From an uncultured Prevotellaceae bacterium (GTDB lineage: Bacteria > Bacteroidota > Bacteroidia > Bacteroidales > Bacteroidaceae): 64,000 nucleotides of DNA. Positions within the stretch are counted from its first letter, which is position 1, and the number at the start of each line of letters is the position of its first letter. A program made the translations under genes and the position numbers. Of the stretch, positions 54,101 to 61,496 are shown piece by piece. The DNA lies in the NCBI GenBank assembly GCA_902785945.1, contig CADAAR010000002.1, forward strand, positions 1 to 64,000, written 5' to 3'. The notes beneath the pieces were generated by a model, which was not told the origin of the DNA, made no database searches, and saw only the letters and a program-made list of their open reading frames with translations.

Positions 54101-54844
54101 TCCCTCCCCAAGGCTGCTATTATCCGTGAAAAGGGCACCAATGGTGAGCGTGAGATGGCCTATATGCTCTACCTCGCCGGCTTCGACGTGAAGGATGTTA
54201 TGATGACAGACCTCATCACGGGTCGAGAGACACTCGAAGAGGTCAACCTCATCGTCTTCTGCGGCGGTTTCTCTAACTCCGATGTGCTTGGCTCTGCCAA
54301 AGGTTGGGCGGGTGCCTTCCTCTTCAACCCGAAGGCTAAGGAGGCACTCGATAAATTCTATGCCCGCAAGGATACACTCTCACTGGGTATCTGTAATGGT
54401 TGCCAGCTGATGGTGGAACTCGGCCTCACAGGGGCAAAGGGAGCCAAAATGCTGCACAACGACTCGCATAAGTTCGAGAGTGAGTTCATCAGCCTCAACA
54501 TCCCACAGAACAACAGCGTGATGTTCGGTTCGCTCAGCGGCTCTAAGCTCGGTCTCTGGGTGGCTCACGGCGAGGGTAAGTTCCATCTGCCGGAACCTGA
54601 AAGCGCCTATAATGTGATTGCCAAGTACAATTATGCCGGTTATCCCGCTAATCCGAATGGTTCTGACTACAACGTGGCTGGTATCTGCTCTGCCGACGGA
54701 CGTCATCTCTGCATGATGCCGCACCTCGAGCGTGCCTTCTTCCCCTGGCAGAATGCATGGTATCCCGACGACCGCAAGAACGACGAGGTGACACCATGGA
54801 TTGAGGCCTTCGTCAACGCTCGTAAATGGATTGAAGCCCAATGA
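51107..54844 (+). CDS. purL: Phosphoribosylformylglycinamidine synthase (single-chain)
   Basis: A 1245-residue purine biosynthesis enzyme converting FGAR to FGAM with glutamine. It has an N-terminal PurS-like region, two AIRS-type halves (NSEHCRHKIFGG, KAETHNFPT, TGTGGEIRD) and a C-terminal glutamine amidotransferase domain (AAIIREKGTNGEREM, then GICNGCQ with the catalytic Cys and PHLERAFFPWQ). Just before the amidotransferase domain, SSLFPLPSSLP is encoded by TTCCCTC heptamers and looks inserted in the linker. It overlaps the chromate transporter gene by 4 nt. Confidence 0.96.
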   Translation: MIRFFQTPLKTVIATEVDHTLSEQEIKELNWLYGEATMLEADTLEGFFVGPRREMVTPWSTNAVEITQNMGLKGISRIEEYFPAASKDAEHDEMLQRMYNGLSQDIFTINIKPEPIKYVDNLEEYNEQEGLALSPEEIDYLHGLEKQNGRPLTDSEIFGFAQINSEHCRHKIFGGTFIIDGKEMESSLFAMIKKTTQENPNKILSAYKDNVAFAQGPVVEQFAPKDQSTSDWFQVKDIESVISLKAETHNFPTTVEPFNGAATGTGGEIRDRMGGGVGSWPIAGTAVYMTAYPRLDDAEANSSLKRDWEDILPVRQWLYQTPQQILTKASNGASDFGNKFGQPLICGSVLTFEHQEGKEKYAYDKVIMLAGGVGYGTKRDCLKKEPQKGNKVVVVGGDNYRIGLGGGSVSSVDTGRYSNGIELNAVQRANPEMQKRAYNLVRALCEEDVNPVVSIHDHGSAGHLNCLSELVEECGGEIDMTKLPIGDKTLSSKEIIANESQERMGLLIDEKHIEHVRKIAERERAPLYVVGETTGDAHFSFKQGDGVKPFDLDVAQMFGHSPKTIMKDNTVERHYQDVTYSQDKIDEYLNRVLQLEAVACKDWLTNKVDRSVTGKIARQQCQGEIQLPLSDCGVVALDYRGEKGIATALGHAPQAGLADPAAGSVLSVAEALTNIVWAPLAEGMDSLSLSANWMWPCRSQEGEDARLYEGVKALSDFCCDLHINVPTGKDSLSLSQQYPNGEKIISPGTVIVSAGGEVSDIKKVVSPVLVNDKNASLYHIDFSFDEQRLGGSAFAQSLGKVGDDVPTVKNPEYFADAFMAIQQLIEKGWILAGHDISAGGLITTLLEMCFANTKGGLHINLHDICKDGDIVKTLFAENPGVVIEVSDEHKQEFKDFMEEQGVGFAKIGYPVPEARTIVVKAGDVEQTFNIDDLRDTWYKTSYLLDRKQSFNGKAAERFANYKNQPLEMVFPKGFTGTLAQYGLNPDRWKDSSLFPLPSSLPKAAIIREKGTNGEREMAYMLYLAGFDVKDVMMTDLITGRETLEEVNLIVFCGGFSNSDVLGSAKGWAGAFLFNPKAKEALDKFYARKDTLSLGICNGCQLMVELGLTGAKGAKMLHNDSHKFESEFISLNIPQNNSVMFGSLSGSKLGLWVAHGEGKFHLPEPESAYNVIAKYNYAGYPANPNGSDYNVAGICSADGRHLCMMPHLERAFFPWQNAWYPDDRKNDEVTPWIEAFVNARKWIEAQ
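54072..54112. repeat. TTCCCTC heptamers inside purL
   Basis: About five units (CTCTTCC, CTCTTCC, CTCTTCC, TTCTTCC, CTCCCCA) encode SSLFPLPSSLP in the linker before the glutaminase domain. Confidence 0.75.
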
Positions 54845-55386
54845 ACATCTATTGGGAATCATTCAAAACATTCTTTAAGATTGGCATATTCACCCTCGGT
54901 GGTGGATATGCCATGATTCCTTTGATAGAAGAAGAGGTGGTCAACAAAAAACAATGGGTATCCAAAGACGAGATGCTCGACCTCATCGCCATTGCACAGA
55001 GTTGTCCGGGCGTCTTCGCCATCAACATCGCTACCTTCATCGGCTATAAGTTGAACAAGACACGTGGCGCCATCGCTACCACCATCGGCACTGCCCTACC
55101 CTCGTTCCTGATCATCCTGGCCATCGCCATCTTCTTCAGCCAGTTCAAGGATAATCCTTATGTGGCGGCTATCTTCCGAGGCATCCGACCGGCTGTCGTA
55201 GCCCTCATCGCCGTACCCACCTTCCGTCTGGGACAACGGGCCAAGCTCAACCGCTACACCATCTGGATTCCCGCCGTCTGCGCCCTCGCCATCTGGGCCC
55301 TCGGCGTCTCTCCCATCTACATCATCATCATCGCCGCCCTCGCTGGCTACCTCTACGGCATGTATATCAAACCTACTGAGTCATGA
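54841..55386 (+). CDS. Chromate transporter family protein, first half
   Basis: A 181-residue membrane protein of the short-chain CHR type. Its motif FKIGIFTLGGGYAMIPLIEEE is the family signature, followed by SCPGVFAINIATFIGYK. Short-chain CHR proteins occur as pairs of oppositely oriented halves that work together; the partner is the next gene, with a 4-nt overlap. The real substrate in anaerobes is unknown. It is also coupled by 4 nt to purL. Confidence 0.9.
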   Translation: MNIYWESFKTFFKIGIFTLGGGYAMIPLIEEEVVNKKQWVSKDEMLDLIAIAQSCPGVFAINIATFIGYKLNKTRGAIATTIGTALPSFLIILAIAIFFSQFKDNPYVAAIFRGIRPAVVALIAVPTFRLGQRAKLNRYTIWIPAVCALAIWALGVSPIYIIIIAALAGYLYGMYIKPTES

Positions 55387-55958
55387 TTTTCCTGTCGCTT
55401 TTCATCACCTTCTTTGAAATCGGCCTCTTCGGCTTTGGTGGCGGCTATGGCATGCTCTCACTCATCCAACACGAAACAGTGGAAGCTCATCACTGGCTGT
55501 CAACAGCTGAATTCACTGATATCGTGGCCATCTCACAGATGACACCCGGCCCCATCGGCATCAACTCCGCCACCTACTGTGGTTATACCGCCATCCACAA
55601 TGCCGGCTATGGTCACCTGATGGCAACGCTTGGTTCAGCCACTGCCACCTTCGCACTGGTACTGCCCTCACTGATTCTGATGATTCTGATTAGTAAGATG
55701 TTCATGAAATACATGAACACCCCGTTGGTACAGTCGGTCTTCACAGGCCTGCGTCCCGCCGTTGTTGGCCTCCTCGCAGCGGCCACATTACTTCTCTGTA
55801 ACAAAGAGAACTTCTCTACCCCGATGGAGAACCCCTGGCAGTTCTGGATCAGCGTTGCCCTCTTCCTCGCCACCGCCTTCGGCACCGGCTACCTGAAGAT
55901 CAATCCCATCCGTATGATCTGCTACGCCGGCATTGCCGGACTACTATTACTTTACTGA
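55383..55958 (+). CDS. Chromate transporter family protein, second half
   Basis: A 191-residue partner of the preceding gene product with the motif FFEIGLFGFGGGYGMLSLIQ and SQMTPGPIGINSATYCGY. The start overlaps the first half by 4 nt (ATGA), and the stop overlaps the convergent metallophosphoesterase gene by 7 nt. Confidence 0.9.
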   Translation: MIFLSLFITFFEIGLFGFGGGYGMLSLIQHETVEAHHWLSTAEFTDIVAISQMTPGPIGINSATYCGYTAIHNAGYGHLMATLGSATATFALVLPSLILMILISKMFMKYMNTPLVQSVFTGLRPAVVGLLAAATLLLCNKENFSTPMENPWQFWISVALFLATAFGTGYLKINPIRMICYAGIAGLLLLY

Positions 55959-57241
55959 GAAAGATCAATGGTAATCTCGAGGTCGTCGGTCTGATTCTCG
56001 CGAGCCGGATCTCCATAGTCACTGATATCGCGGAGGATGCTGTTAGCCATCTTCTCGACATCAGCGATTTTTTGTTTCATAGAAGGCACGAGGGCAGCGA
56101 AGGACCCCGCTTCCTTGGCGATAGAGAGGAGACGTTTCAAGAGCTGCTGGCCTTGAGGTGATTGGTGCTCATTGCCCTCAGCATGTACCACAAAGCACTC
56201 GGCAGCCTCGTTAGCCACAAGGTGAAGGGCTGACGACATATCCTCCACCTGTGTACGGATGCTCTCGGTCAGTCTTTCCTTAGCTGTATCGCTGAAGTGG
56301 TCGTCACCAGGAATGGTTGTGACATGACCTGTGGTGACGTTCAGTTGCCGGAGGTCAGCACTAAGGGTGAGCACGCGGTAGTCGCAGGGATAGGAAATAA
56401 GAGAGCCTGTGGAGATATCGATGATAGACTTTGACAAGTCGGCATTGAAGTTCTTAGCGATGTCGGAAGTATGGAAATGTCCCGTCAGGACAACGCGTAT
56501 GCCAGCATCAGCCAGGCGGTTTCGGACCTGCTCATAGTCGGTGATGACGGCGGTTTTGACGAACTTGTCAACCCCATAGAAATGAGGGAACAGGGGATGA
56601 TGCATCATGGCGAGAACCTGTTTTCCTGCCTTGTGGGCCTCCTCGGCCTTGTTACAGACCCAGTTGAGCGTCAGCCTGGACAGCCAGCCATTCTCGCCCG
56701 AGTCGATACCGATGACCACAAGGCCAGGGATAGGCTCCGTGCAATAGGTGAGCGTACTGTTCTCACGGTCCGAATGCTCATCATAGCCGTATGTGGCATA
56801 GAGTTTGGCAAAGTCAACAGCAGAGATGGTGGCCGCCTTGGTGGTATTAGCACCATCGTAGCAGAGGGCATTGCGTGTTCCGAGGTCATGATTGCCAGGG
56901 ATGACAAGTGTCTGAATACCGCATTGGTGCAGCTCGTTAAGCTTGCCAGCGACATATTGGTGGCTAAGCAGTTCACCATCCTTCGTGATGTCGCCGGTGA
57001 TAAGTACCAGTTGTGGCTTCAATTCGGTTTTCAGACGTTCTATCATCGTATCGAAGAGCGTCTTACTATGATCAACCATCTTCCGGTCGGCACTCAGGAA
57101 CTGCTGCCAGGCAGAACCATCGCTGACAAGGAGCTCAGGTGCCATGACATGCGTATCAGACAACACCACAATCTTTGTCTGTGCAAAAGTGCTTATCCCG
57201 CAGAGCAGCACCACAACACCTATCATCAAAACCTTACGCAT
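55952..57241 (-). CDS. Exported calcineurin-like metallophosphoesterase
   Basis: A 429-residue secreted phosphoesterase. A signal peptide ends STFAQ (residue 20). The metal-binding motifs are in order: LSDTHVMAP, ITGDITKDGE, IPGNHDLGTRN, MMHHPLFPHF and GHFHTSD. A C-terminal helical extension of about 120 residues ends SDYGDPARENQTDDLEITID. A diverged copy of this last segment occurs on the opposite strand at 59.2 kb. The substrate is unknown. Confidence 0.9.
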   Translation of the reverse strand: MRKVLMIGVVVLLCGISTFAQTKIVVLSDTHVMAPELLVSDGSAWQQFLSADRKMVDHSKTLFDTMIERLKTELKPQLVLITGDITKDGELLSHQYVAGKLNELHQCGIQTLVIPGNHDLGTRNALCYDGANTTKAATISAVDFAKLYATYGYDEHSDRENSTLTYCTEPIPGLVVIGIDSGENGWLSRLTLNWVCNKAEEAHKAGKQVLAMMHHPLFPHFYGVDKFVKTAVITDYEQVRNRLADAGIRVVLTGHFHTSDIAKNFNADLSKSIIDISTGSLISYPCDYRVLTLSADLRQLNVTTGHVTTIPGDDHFSDTAKERLTESIRTQVEDMSSALHLVANEAAECFVVHAEGNEHQSPQGQQLLKRLLSIAKEAGSFAALVPSMKQKIADVEKMANSILRDISDYGDPARENQTDDLEITIDLSQ

Positions 57242-57404
57242 ATCCTACTATCATTCTGCGGCAAAGATACAAATAATAAATCAAACGGCCAAATTTTTCC
57301 TCAAATTCTCTCTAAGAGGCTCCTCAGCCCGTAGTCTGTTTGTTACTGGTATCATTTTATATCATCTCCCCATTATACCAGAGCGCCATCTGTTCATCAG
57401 ACAT

Positions 57405-57455
57405 TCCCTCTTCCTTCTTCCATCTTCCATCTTCCTTCTTCCATCTTCCATCCCT
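57405..57455. repeat. TTCCATC-family heptamers
   Basis: About seven units: TTCCCTC, TTCCTTC, TTCCATC, TTCCATC, TTCCTTC, TTCCATC, TTCCATC. Confidence 0.9.
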
Positions 57456-57515
57456 TTAAAGAAGGCTTCCAACAATCCCTCCGCCGCCTCCTTATACCAT
57501 AAAACAACATGAGAT
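57431..57515. repeat. Direct repeat, copy 1 (partner at 60849-60933)
   Basis: About 85 bp, from the last heptamers through TCCCTCCGCCGCCTCCTTAT to ACAACATGAGATAAC, nearly identical to 60849-60933. It marks the left edge of each of the two locus copies. Confidence 0.85.
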
Positions 57516-57570
57516 AACAAAGAAAAACAGGTGAAAAATTCTAAAAATCAGAAATAAATACATATTTTCT

Positions 57571-57600
57571 TTTGAATTTCAAAACTTATTTGTAACTTTG
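57571..57600 (+). promoter_or_regulatory. Promoter of the HigA-type gene
   Basis: TTTG (57571-57574), an 18-bp spacer and TAACTTTG (57593-57600), 15 bp before the start codon. Confidence 0.55.
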
Positions 57601-57614
57601 CACCTAATACAAAT

Positions 57615-57977
57615 ATGGCAAATATTACGAAAGAGCAATATGAATTTGCATTGGCACGGATTGAAGAACTGTTGCCGATGGTGGACGACAACACGCCTGC
57701 CAACGACCGTAATGCTGTGGAGTTGACAATGATGTCTGATGTTGTCATAGACTACGAGAAAGAACACTTTCCCATAGGCAAACCAACTGTAGCTCAGTTA
57801 ATACAGCTCTCGCTTGACGAGAAGAAAATGAGCCAGAAGCAGTTAGCTACAGAGATCGGTGTCAGTCCATCCCGAATCAGTGACTACGTTTCCGGCAGGG
57901 CTGAGCCTACGCTAAAAATAGCCCGTTTGCTTTGTGTTACCTTGGGGATAACGCCTGCAGCTATGCTGGGCTATTAA
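57615..57977 (+). CDS. HigA-type helix-turn-helix regulator (orphan antitoxin-like)
   Basis: A 120-residue protein of the COG5499 type. The N-terminal half (YEFALARIEELLPMVDDNTP) and the C-terminal XRE helix-turn-helix (about 72-112, MSQKQLATEIGVSPSRISDY) match HigA/MqsA-like antitoxins. No HigB-type toxin is found on either side, so it is an orphan or a stand-alone regulator. Its last 50 bases and the following 23 bases are duplicated at 60936-61000. A short hairpin (CTGGGCT/AAGCCCCAG) spans its stop. Confidence 0.82.
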   Translation: MANITKEQYEFALARIEELLPMVDDNTPANDRNAVELTMMSDVVIDYEKEHFPIGKPTVAQLIQLSLDEKKMSQKQLATEIGVSPSRISDYVSGRAEPTLKIARLLCVTLGITPAAMLGY

Positions 57978-57988
57978 TAAGCCCCAGC

Positions 57989-58017
57989 ACACTAGTGATC
58001 ACGGTTGCGATGAATTT
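57989..58017 (-). pseudogene. Remnant of a smalltalk gene
   Basis: 29 bases identical to 61543-61571 in the intact smalltalk gene. Both the start and the end of the gene are missing. The left junction (ACACTA) matches a 6-bp repeat that flanks the amidase gene in the other locus copy. Confidence 0.75.
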
Positions 58018-58030
58018 ATTGTTTTTATTA

Positions 58031-58133
58031 GGTCCCACAGAAATCACAGAAATCACAGAAATTTTCATCCTGCCGTATAGAGCTATCGCTGCAAAGCAGC
58101 CTTTCTGTCATTTCTGTTATTTCTGTGGGACAA
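58031..58133. repeat. Palindromic element, copy a
   Basis: About 103 bp with inverted ends GGTCCCACAGAAATCACAG and TTTCTGTGGGACA and an internal hairpin near GCTGCAAAGCAGC. It is one of four copies in the window. Confidence 0.85.
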
Positions 58134-58186
58134 TAATTATAAGTTCACAGAAATTTTTGTAATTTTGCAGGCAAAAACATGCAATT

Positions 58187-58561
58187 ATGACTGATAACGA
58201 GATTACTTACGAGATTAGAGGGGCAATATACGACGTTTACAAGAACCTTGGTCCAGGTCTTTTAGAATCGGTTTACGAAGAAGCTCTGGTCTATGAATTA
58301 GAAAAACGTGGTCTGAAAGTCGAAAGGCAGAAAGAAGTGCCAATCAACTATGATGGGCATGTCCTTAACACACAACTCCGTATTGACCTTTTAGTAGAGG
58401 AAAGAGTAGTTATTGAACTAAAGAGCGTAAAGGAAATGCAGGATGTCTTCTGGAAACAGACTAGAACGTACCTTAGATTGTTAAACCTGAAGGTTGGAAT
58501 TCTTGTTAACTTCAATACTGATAATATTCTTGAAGATAGTATTCATCGTGTGATTAACTAA
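58187..58561 (+). CDS. GxxExxY family protein (PD-(D/E)XK nuclease-like)
   Basis: A 124-residue protein with the family motif GPGLLESVYEEAL (GxxExxY at about 23-29) and the nuclease-like core LRIDLLVEERVVIELKS (D, E-x-K). The family has an unknown function and is scattered among accessory regions. A TAATTTTG -7-like element precedes it. It is flanked on both sides by palindromic elements and occupies the place where the other locus copy has the HU-like gene. Confidence 0.88.
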   Translation: MTDNEITYEIRGAIYDVYKNLGPGLLESVYEEALVYELEKRGLKVERQKEVPINYDGHVLNTQLRIDLLVEERVVIELKSVKEMQDVFWKQTRTYLRLLNLKVGILVNFNTDNILEDSIHRVIN

Positions 58562-58580
58562 ATCACAAAGATTTTTTGAA

Positions 58581-58666
58581 GTCCCACAGAAATAGTTTTC
58601 CTGAAGGAAAAGAGCTATCGCTGCAGAGCAGCCTTTCTGTTATTTCTATTATTTCTGTGGGACAAT
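58581..58666. repeat. Palindromic element, copy b (shortened)
   Basis: GTCCCACAGAAAT at the left and ATTTCTGTGGGAC at the right, with internal GCTGCAGAGCAGC. The left arm is shorter than in the other copies (about 86 bp in all). Confidence 0.85.
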
Positions 58667-58679
58667 AATTACTTTTCTG

Positions 58680-58804
58680 TGAGGTCGGAGGCCCAACAGG
58701 TGAGGATGAGGTCGCGGAGAGGAGAGGAAGCGAGGGCTGACGTCAGCCAGTCGCGCCAACATGGATTTACTGATGAAACGGTTCTTGTCGTAGTAGTTGA
58801 TCAT
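58680..58804 (-). pseudogene. DUF4248 gene remnant
   Basis: From the ATG at 58804 it encodes MINYYDKNRFISKSMLARLA then DVSPR, matching the intact gene at 62752-63033. It then jumps with a large internal deletion to the last part of the gene in another frame. Confidence 0.82.
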
Positions 58805-58858
58805 TTTTAAATGAGTTTTGGGTCAAAAGTAAGTTGAATTATATCAGAAATCAAGTTG

Positions 58859-58962
58859 ATTCGAAGAAGAAATCAACCAAGTCGATTTTGCGACGCTTCT
58901 GGTCGGGCGTGGCATGGCGCTCGAGGAGATGTCGGGGAAGAGGATTGCCGAGGTGAAAGTCT
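58859..58962 (-). pseudogene. DUF6371 gene 3' remnant
   Basis: Close match to 63117-63190 of the intact gene (both contain the stretch GATTTTGCGACGCTTCTGGT) joined to a piece matching 63290-63303. The rest of the gene is absent. Confidence 0.75.
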
Positions 58963-59032
58963 GAGCCCATACGTACTTCTCTCTACGAGAGAGAAGTAGT
59001 ATGTGGGGCTTCAGGAGCCTTCACCGAGGCGC

Positions 59033-59128
59033 CCCCCTCCCATCTTCCCCTTTTCTTCCATCTTCCATCTTCCCTCTTCCTTCTTCCCTCTTACATCTTA
59101 CTTCTTCCCTCTTCCATCTTCCATCGTA
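59033..59128. repeat. TTCCATC-family heptamers
   Basis: About 13 units of TTCCATC, TTCCCTC, TTCCTTC, TTACATC and TTACTTC. Confidence 0.9.
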
Positions 59129-59167
59129 ACCAGAATAGTGCCACTTTTCGCCTCGGATAAGAAACCA

Positions 59168-59281
59168 AAAATCGCTGATGTCGCGAAGATAGCAAACAGC
59201 ATCCTCCGCGACATCAGCGACTATGGAGATTCCGATCGTAAGAATCAGACCGACGACCTCGAGCTTACGATTGGCTTTTAA
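59168..59281 (+). pseudogene. 3' fragment of a metallophosphoesterase gene
   Basis: Encodes KIADVAKIANSILRDISDYG and DSDRKNQTDDLELTIGF with a stop at 59281. This corresponds to the C-terminus of the intact enzyme at 55952 on the opposite strand (about 80 percent identical by eye). No upstream part of the gene is present; heptamers abut it. Confidence 0.8.
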
Positions 59282-59331
59282 TTAATCTAAACGTATGTTT
59301 CTCGTTTTGTCAAGAGATGCAGACATAAATG

Positions 59332-60618
59332 TCAATCCTTCAAACATCCAATTGGAACCACAAGCACACCATCCTCACGCCTATAAGCATACTGGCCGAC
59401 AGCCGTCAGCACCATCAGGAATGATGGCTTTTTCATTTTCGATGTATCAATCTTATCCGCCAAATCTTTCAAGGCATCCACGCCCTCTTGAATCAAGCTA
59501 TCGCCGCCCAGTTTAATCTCGATTAGACCATAACTCCCATTACTCAGATGCACCACCGTATCACACTCTAGTCCACTCTTGTCCCGATAATGATACACTT
59601 TACCGTCCAAAACCTCTGCAAAAACTCTTAAATCCCGTACACAAAGCGTTTCAAACAGTAGTCCGAACGTGTTTAAGTCGTTTATCAGATCATTAGGCCC
59701 TAGACCCAATGCTGCCGTAGCAATCGATGGATCCACAAAATAGCGGTTATCTGAAGTCCGTATAGCCGTTTTTGAGCGCAGATTCGGGTTCCAAGCCTCC
59801 ATATCCTCTATCACAAAAATCTTCTTCAAAGCCTTGATATAAGAAACCACCGTTTCATCACTCATCCCATCTGGTTCATTCGTTTTAAGGTCTTCAACAA
59901 TGGTGGGTACAGGAGCCGTCGATCCTTGCAGACGAGCATACGAACGCATCAATCGCTTGGCCCTCCGTTCATCCCTTGATACTCCGTCCACCCGAGAAAT
60001 ATCCGAACGCGTAATAGCCTCGTAATACTCCTTTACCTGTCTCAGGGCAGACTTCTGACTTTTTTTGTCCATAGCCTTGGGCCAACCACCTCGACAAGTG
60101 ACAAAAGCCACATCCTCTAACGATAGATGACTCTCACCTTCCACCATTTCAGAATTCTCAAACAGTTGAGCTAGGCTTACGTCGCCAGTCGACTCCCCAG
60201 ACTCCCATAAAGTCATCGGACGCATCGTTAACCAAGCAAACCTGCCTGCACCCGTGTGATGAATCTTTGATTCGTCAGCTGGTACTGCCGAGCCAGTCAA
60301 CATATACAGGCCGTCGTCCTTACGATGATCCGTCTCGAAACGTATGGCATCCCATATTTGCGGAGCTATCTGCCATTCATCTATCAGTCTTGGTGTATCA
60401 CCTCGCAGCAGTAACTTAACATTTGTTTCTGCCAGTTGCAGATTCTGAGCCATGTTGTCTGGATCGTCCATATATAAGATGCTTTTTGCTTGCTGTTCTG
60501 CCGTTGTTGTCTTTCCGCAAGCCTTTGGACCTTCTATCAACACAGCCCCCATAGCATCCAACTTATCAGCCAGAAGGCTGTCAGCCACTCTTTTACGATA
60601 TATCCACTTTTCTGCCAT
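59332..60618 (-). CDS. AAA/DUF4143 family ATPase
   Basis: A 428-residue protein of the AAA_14 plus DUF4143 group. The Walker A motif is EGPKACGKTTTAE (near residues 29-41), the Walker B-like segment is TPRLIDEWQ, and a DUF4143 nuclease-like C-terminal domain contains YHYRDKSGLECDTVVHLSNG and LIEIKLGG. Such proteins are common in accessory DNA; the function is unknown. It lies between the two decayed locus copies and has no partner gene. Confidence 0.88.
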   Translation of the reverse strand: MAEKWIYRKRVADSLLADKLDAMGAVLIEGPKACGKTTTAEQQAKSILYMDDPDNMAQNLQLAETNVKLLLRGDTPRLIDEWQIAPQIWDAIRFETDHRKDDGLYMLTGSAVPADESKIHHTGAGRFAWLTMRPMTLWESGESTGDVSLAQLFENSEMVEGESHLSLEDVAFVTCRGGWPKAMDKKSQKSALRQVKEYYEAITRSDISRVDGVSRDERRAKRLMRSYARLQGSTAPVPTIVEDLKTNEPDGMSDETVVSYIKALKKIFVIEDMEAWNPNLRSKTAIRTSDNRYFVDPSIATAALGLGPNDLINDLNTFGLLFETLCVRDLRVFAEVLDGKVYHYRDKSGLECDTVVHLSNGSYGLIEIKLGGDSLIQEGVDALKDLADKIDTSKMKKPSFLMVLTAVGQYAYRREDGVLVVPIGCLKD

Positions 60619-60684
60619 ATACTAACATAATTTTTGGCAAAAGTACAAAAAACTTCTGTGATAAACGAATATTTTAAGAACTAT

Positions 60685-60741
60685 TTGGTTATTTGGCAAA
60701 ATTCTATTTGGTTATTTGGCGAAATTCTATTTGGTTATTTG
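60685..60741. repeat. Tandem repeat of TATTTGGTTATTTGG(C/A)
   Basis: Three units of about 21 bp (ATTTGGTTATTTGGCAAAATTCT and close copies). 21 is three times seven, which fits the period-7 theme. Confidence 0.75.
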
Positions 60742-60760
60742 ACCTATTTTCGCTCACCCC

Positions 60761-60870
60761 TCTTCCATCATCCATCTTCCCTAACCCCTCTTACTTCTTC
60801 CCTCTTCCCTCTTACATCTTACTTCTTCCTTCTTCCATCTTCCCTCTTCCTTCTTCCATCTTCCATCCCT
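60761..60870. repeat. TTCCATC-family heptamers
   Basis: About 15 units of TTCCATC, TTCCCTC, TTCCTTC, TTACTTC and TTACATC, broken once by CCTAACC. Confidence 0.9.
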
Positions 60871-60933
60871 TTAAGGAAGGTTTCCGACAATCCCTCCGCC
60901 GCCTCCTTATACCATAAAACAACATGAGATAAC
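60849..60933. repeat. Direct repeat, copy 2 (partner at 57431-57515)
   Basis: Nearly identical to 57431-57515. Here it joins directly to the 3' end of a HigA-type gene rather than to its promoter. Confidence 0.85.
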
Positions 60934-60935
60934 GC

Positions 60936-60985
60936 TTTGTGTTACCTTGGGGATAACGCCTGCAGCTATGCTGGGCTATTAATAA
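60936..60985 (+). pseudogene. HigA-type gene 3' remnant
   Basis: Identical or nearly so to 57928-57977, encoding the last 16 residues (LCVTLGITPAAMLGY) and stop. The 5' part of the gene and its promoter are missing. Confidence 0.85.
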
Positions 60986-61043
60986 GCCCCAGCACACTAT
61001 ATTGTGGGCTGGGGCATGCGAAATCGCTGGCTCTCGGCAATGC

Positions 61044-61484
61044 TCAAACGAGCTTGGCATTGCTCTCGAAGTAATCGCGATATTCCTGGCAGGAGAAACT
61101 GGGACAGTCTTTGTGGACGCCTTCGAGTTCACAGTGACCCATGATCTCTGCATCAGGGTAGTCAACCTTCAGTGAGCGGAGGAGCGCTATTAGGGCTGCA
61201 CGCTGGGCAGGTGTACGTGTATCGGCCTTTCGACCTTTTTCATCCAAGCCCCCTTCATAGCAGATGCCGATGGAATGGGCATTGTAATGTCGGGCATGCA
61301 TACCTATTTCTTCTTCATCACGGGTCTGATAGAGCTGACCATCCTTCTCAATGTAGTAATGATAACCGACGCCTTTGCCATGGAAACGCGCATTGTGACA
61401 GGCACGAAGCATATCAACGGTAAATCGCTGATTGCTGCGGGTCGCAGAACAATGAATCACTATAAGAGAAATCTTCCGAGGCAT
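61044..61484 (-). CDS. N-acetylmuramoyl-L-alanine amidase (amidase_2 type)
   Basis: A 146-residue zinc amidase cleaving the bond between MurNAc and L-Ala in peptidoglycan. Zinc ligands are H11 (IVIHCSAT), H117 (IMGHCE) and C127 (KDCPSF). No signal peptide is seen. In Bacteroidales this type recurs beside a smalltalk gene and an HU-like gene, as here, and its role is unclear. It starts 12 nt after the smalltalk gene. Confidence 0.9.
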   Translation of the reverse strand: MPRKISLIVIHCSATRSNQRFTVDMLRACHNARFHGKGVGYHYYIEKDGQLYQTRDEEEIGMHARHYNAHSIGICYEGGLDEKGRKADTRTPAQRAALIALLRSLKVDYPDAEIMGHCELEGVHKDCPSFSCQEYRDYFESNAKLV

Positions 61485-61496
61485 AGTTTCACGTTC

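Larger units (their letters stand above)
57242..57614. other. Repeat-rich gap before the HigA-type gene
   Basis: 373 bp without a gene. It holds TTCCATC/TTCCTTC heptamers (57405-57455), a segment from about 57431 to 57515 that is repeated almost exactly at 60849-60933 (it contains CCCTCCGCCGCCTCCTTATA), and the promoter of the next gene. Confidence 0.75.
58562..59331. other. Gene-poor stretch made of repeats and gene remnants
   Basis: 770 bp containing, in order, palindromic element copy b, a DUF4248 remnant, a DUF6371 remnant, TTCCATC heptamers and a fragment of a metallophosphoesterase gene. No intact gene is seen. Confidence 0.8.
60619..61043. other. Repeat-rich gap before the amidase 3' end
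   Basis: 425 bp with a triple ATTTGGTTATTTGGC/ATTTGGTTATTTGAC run (about 60685-60740), TTCCATC heptamers (60761-60870), the second copy of the 85-bp direct repeat (60849-60933), and a 3' piece of the HigA-type gene (60936-60979). No intact gene. Confidence 0.8.

Noticed and set aside
54841-55958. Broken chromate transporter gene
   Set aside because: The two short proteins overlap by ATGA and each has a full family motif; paired short-chain CHR proteins are a normal form.
57405-57512. Coding potential of the T/C-rich heptamer stretches (frames rich in LPSSIF)
   Set aside because: The TTCCATC repeat is open in every frame, so long frames are expected without selection.
57615-58561. HigA plus GxxExxY as a toxin-antitoxin pair
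   Set aside because: They are separated by a smalltalk remnant and a palindromic element, have separate promoters, and GxxExxY proteins are not known HigB toxins.
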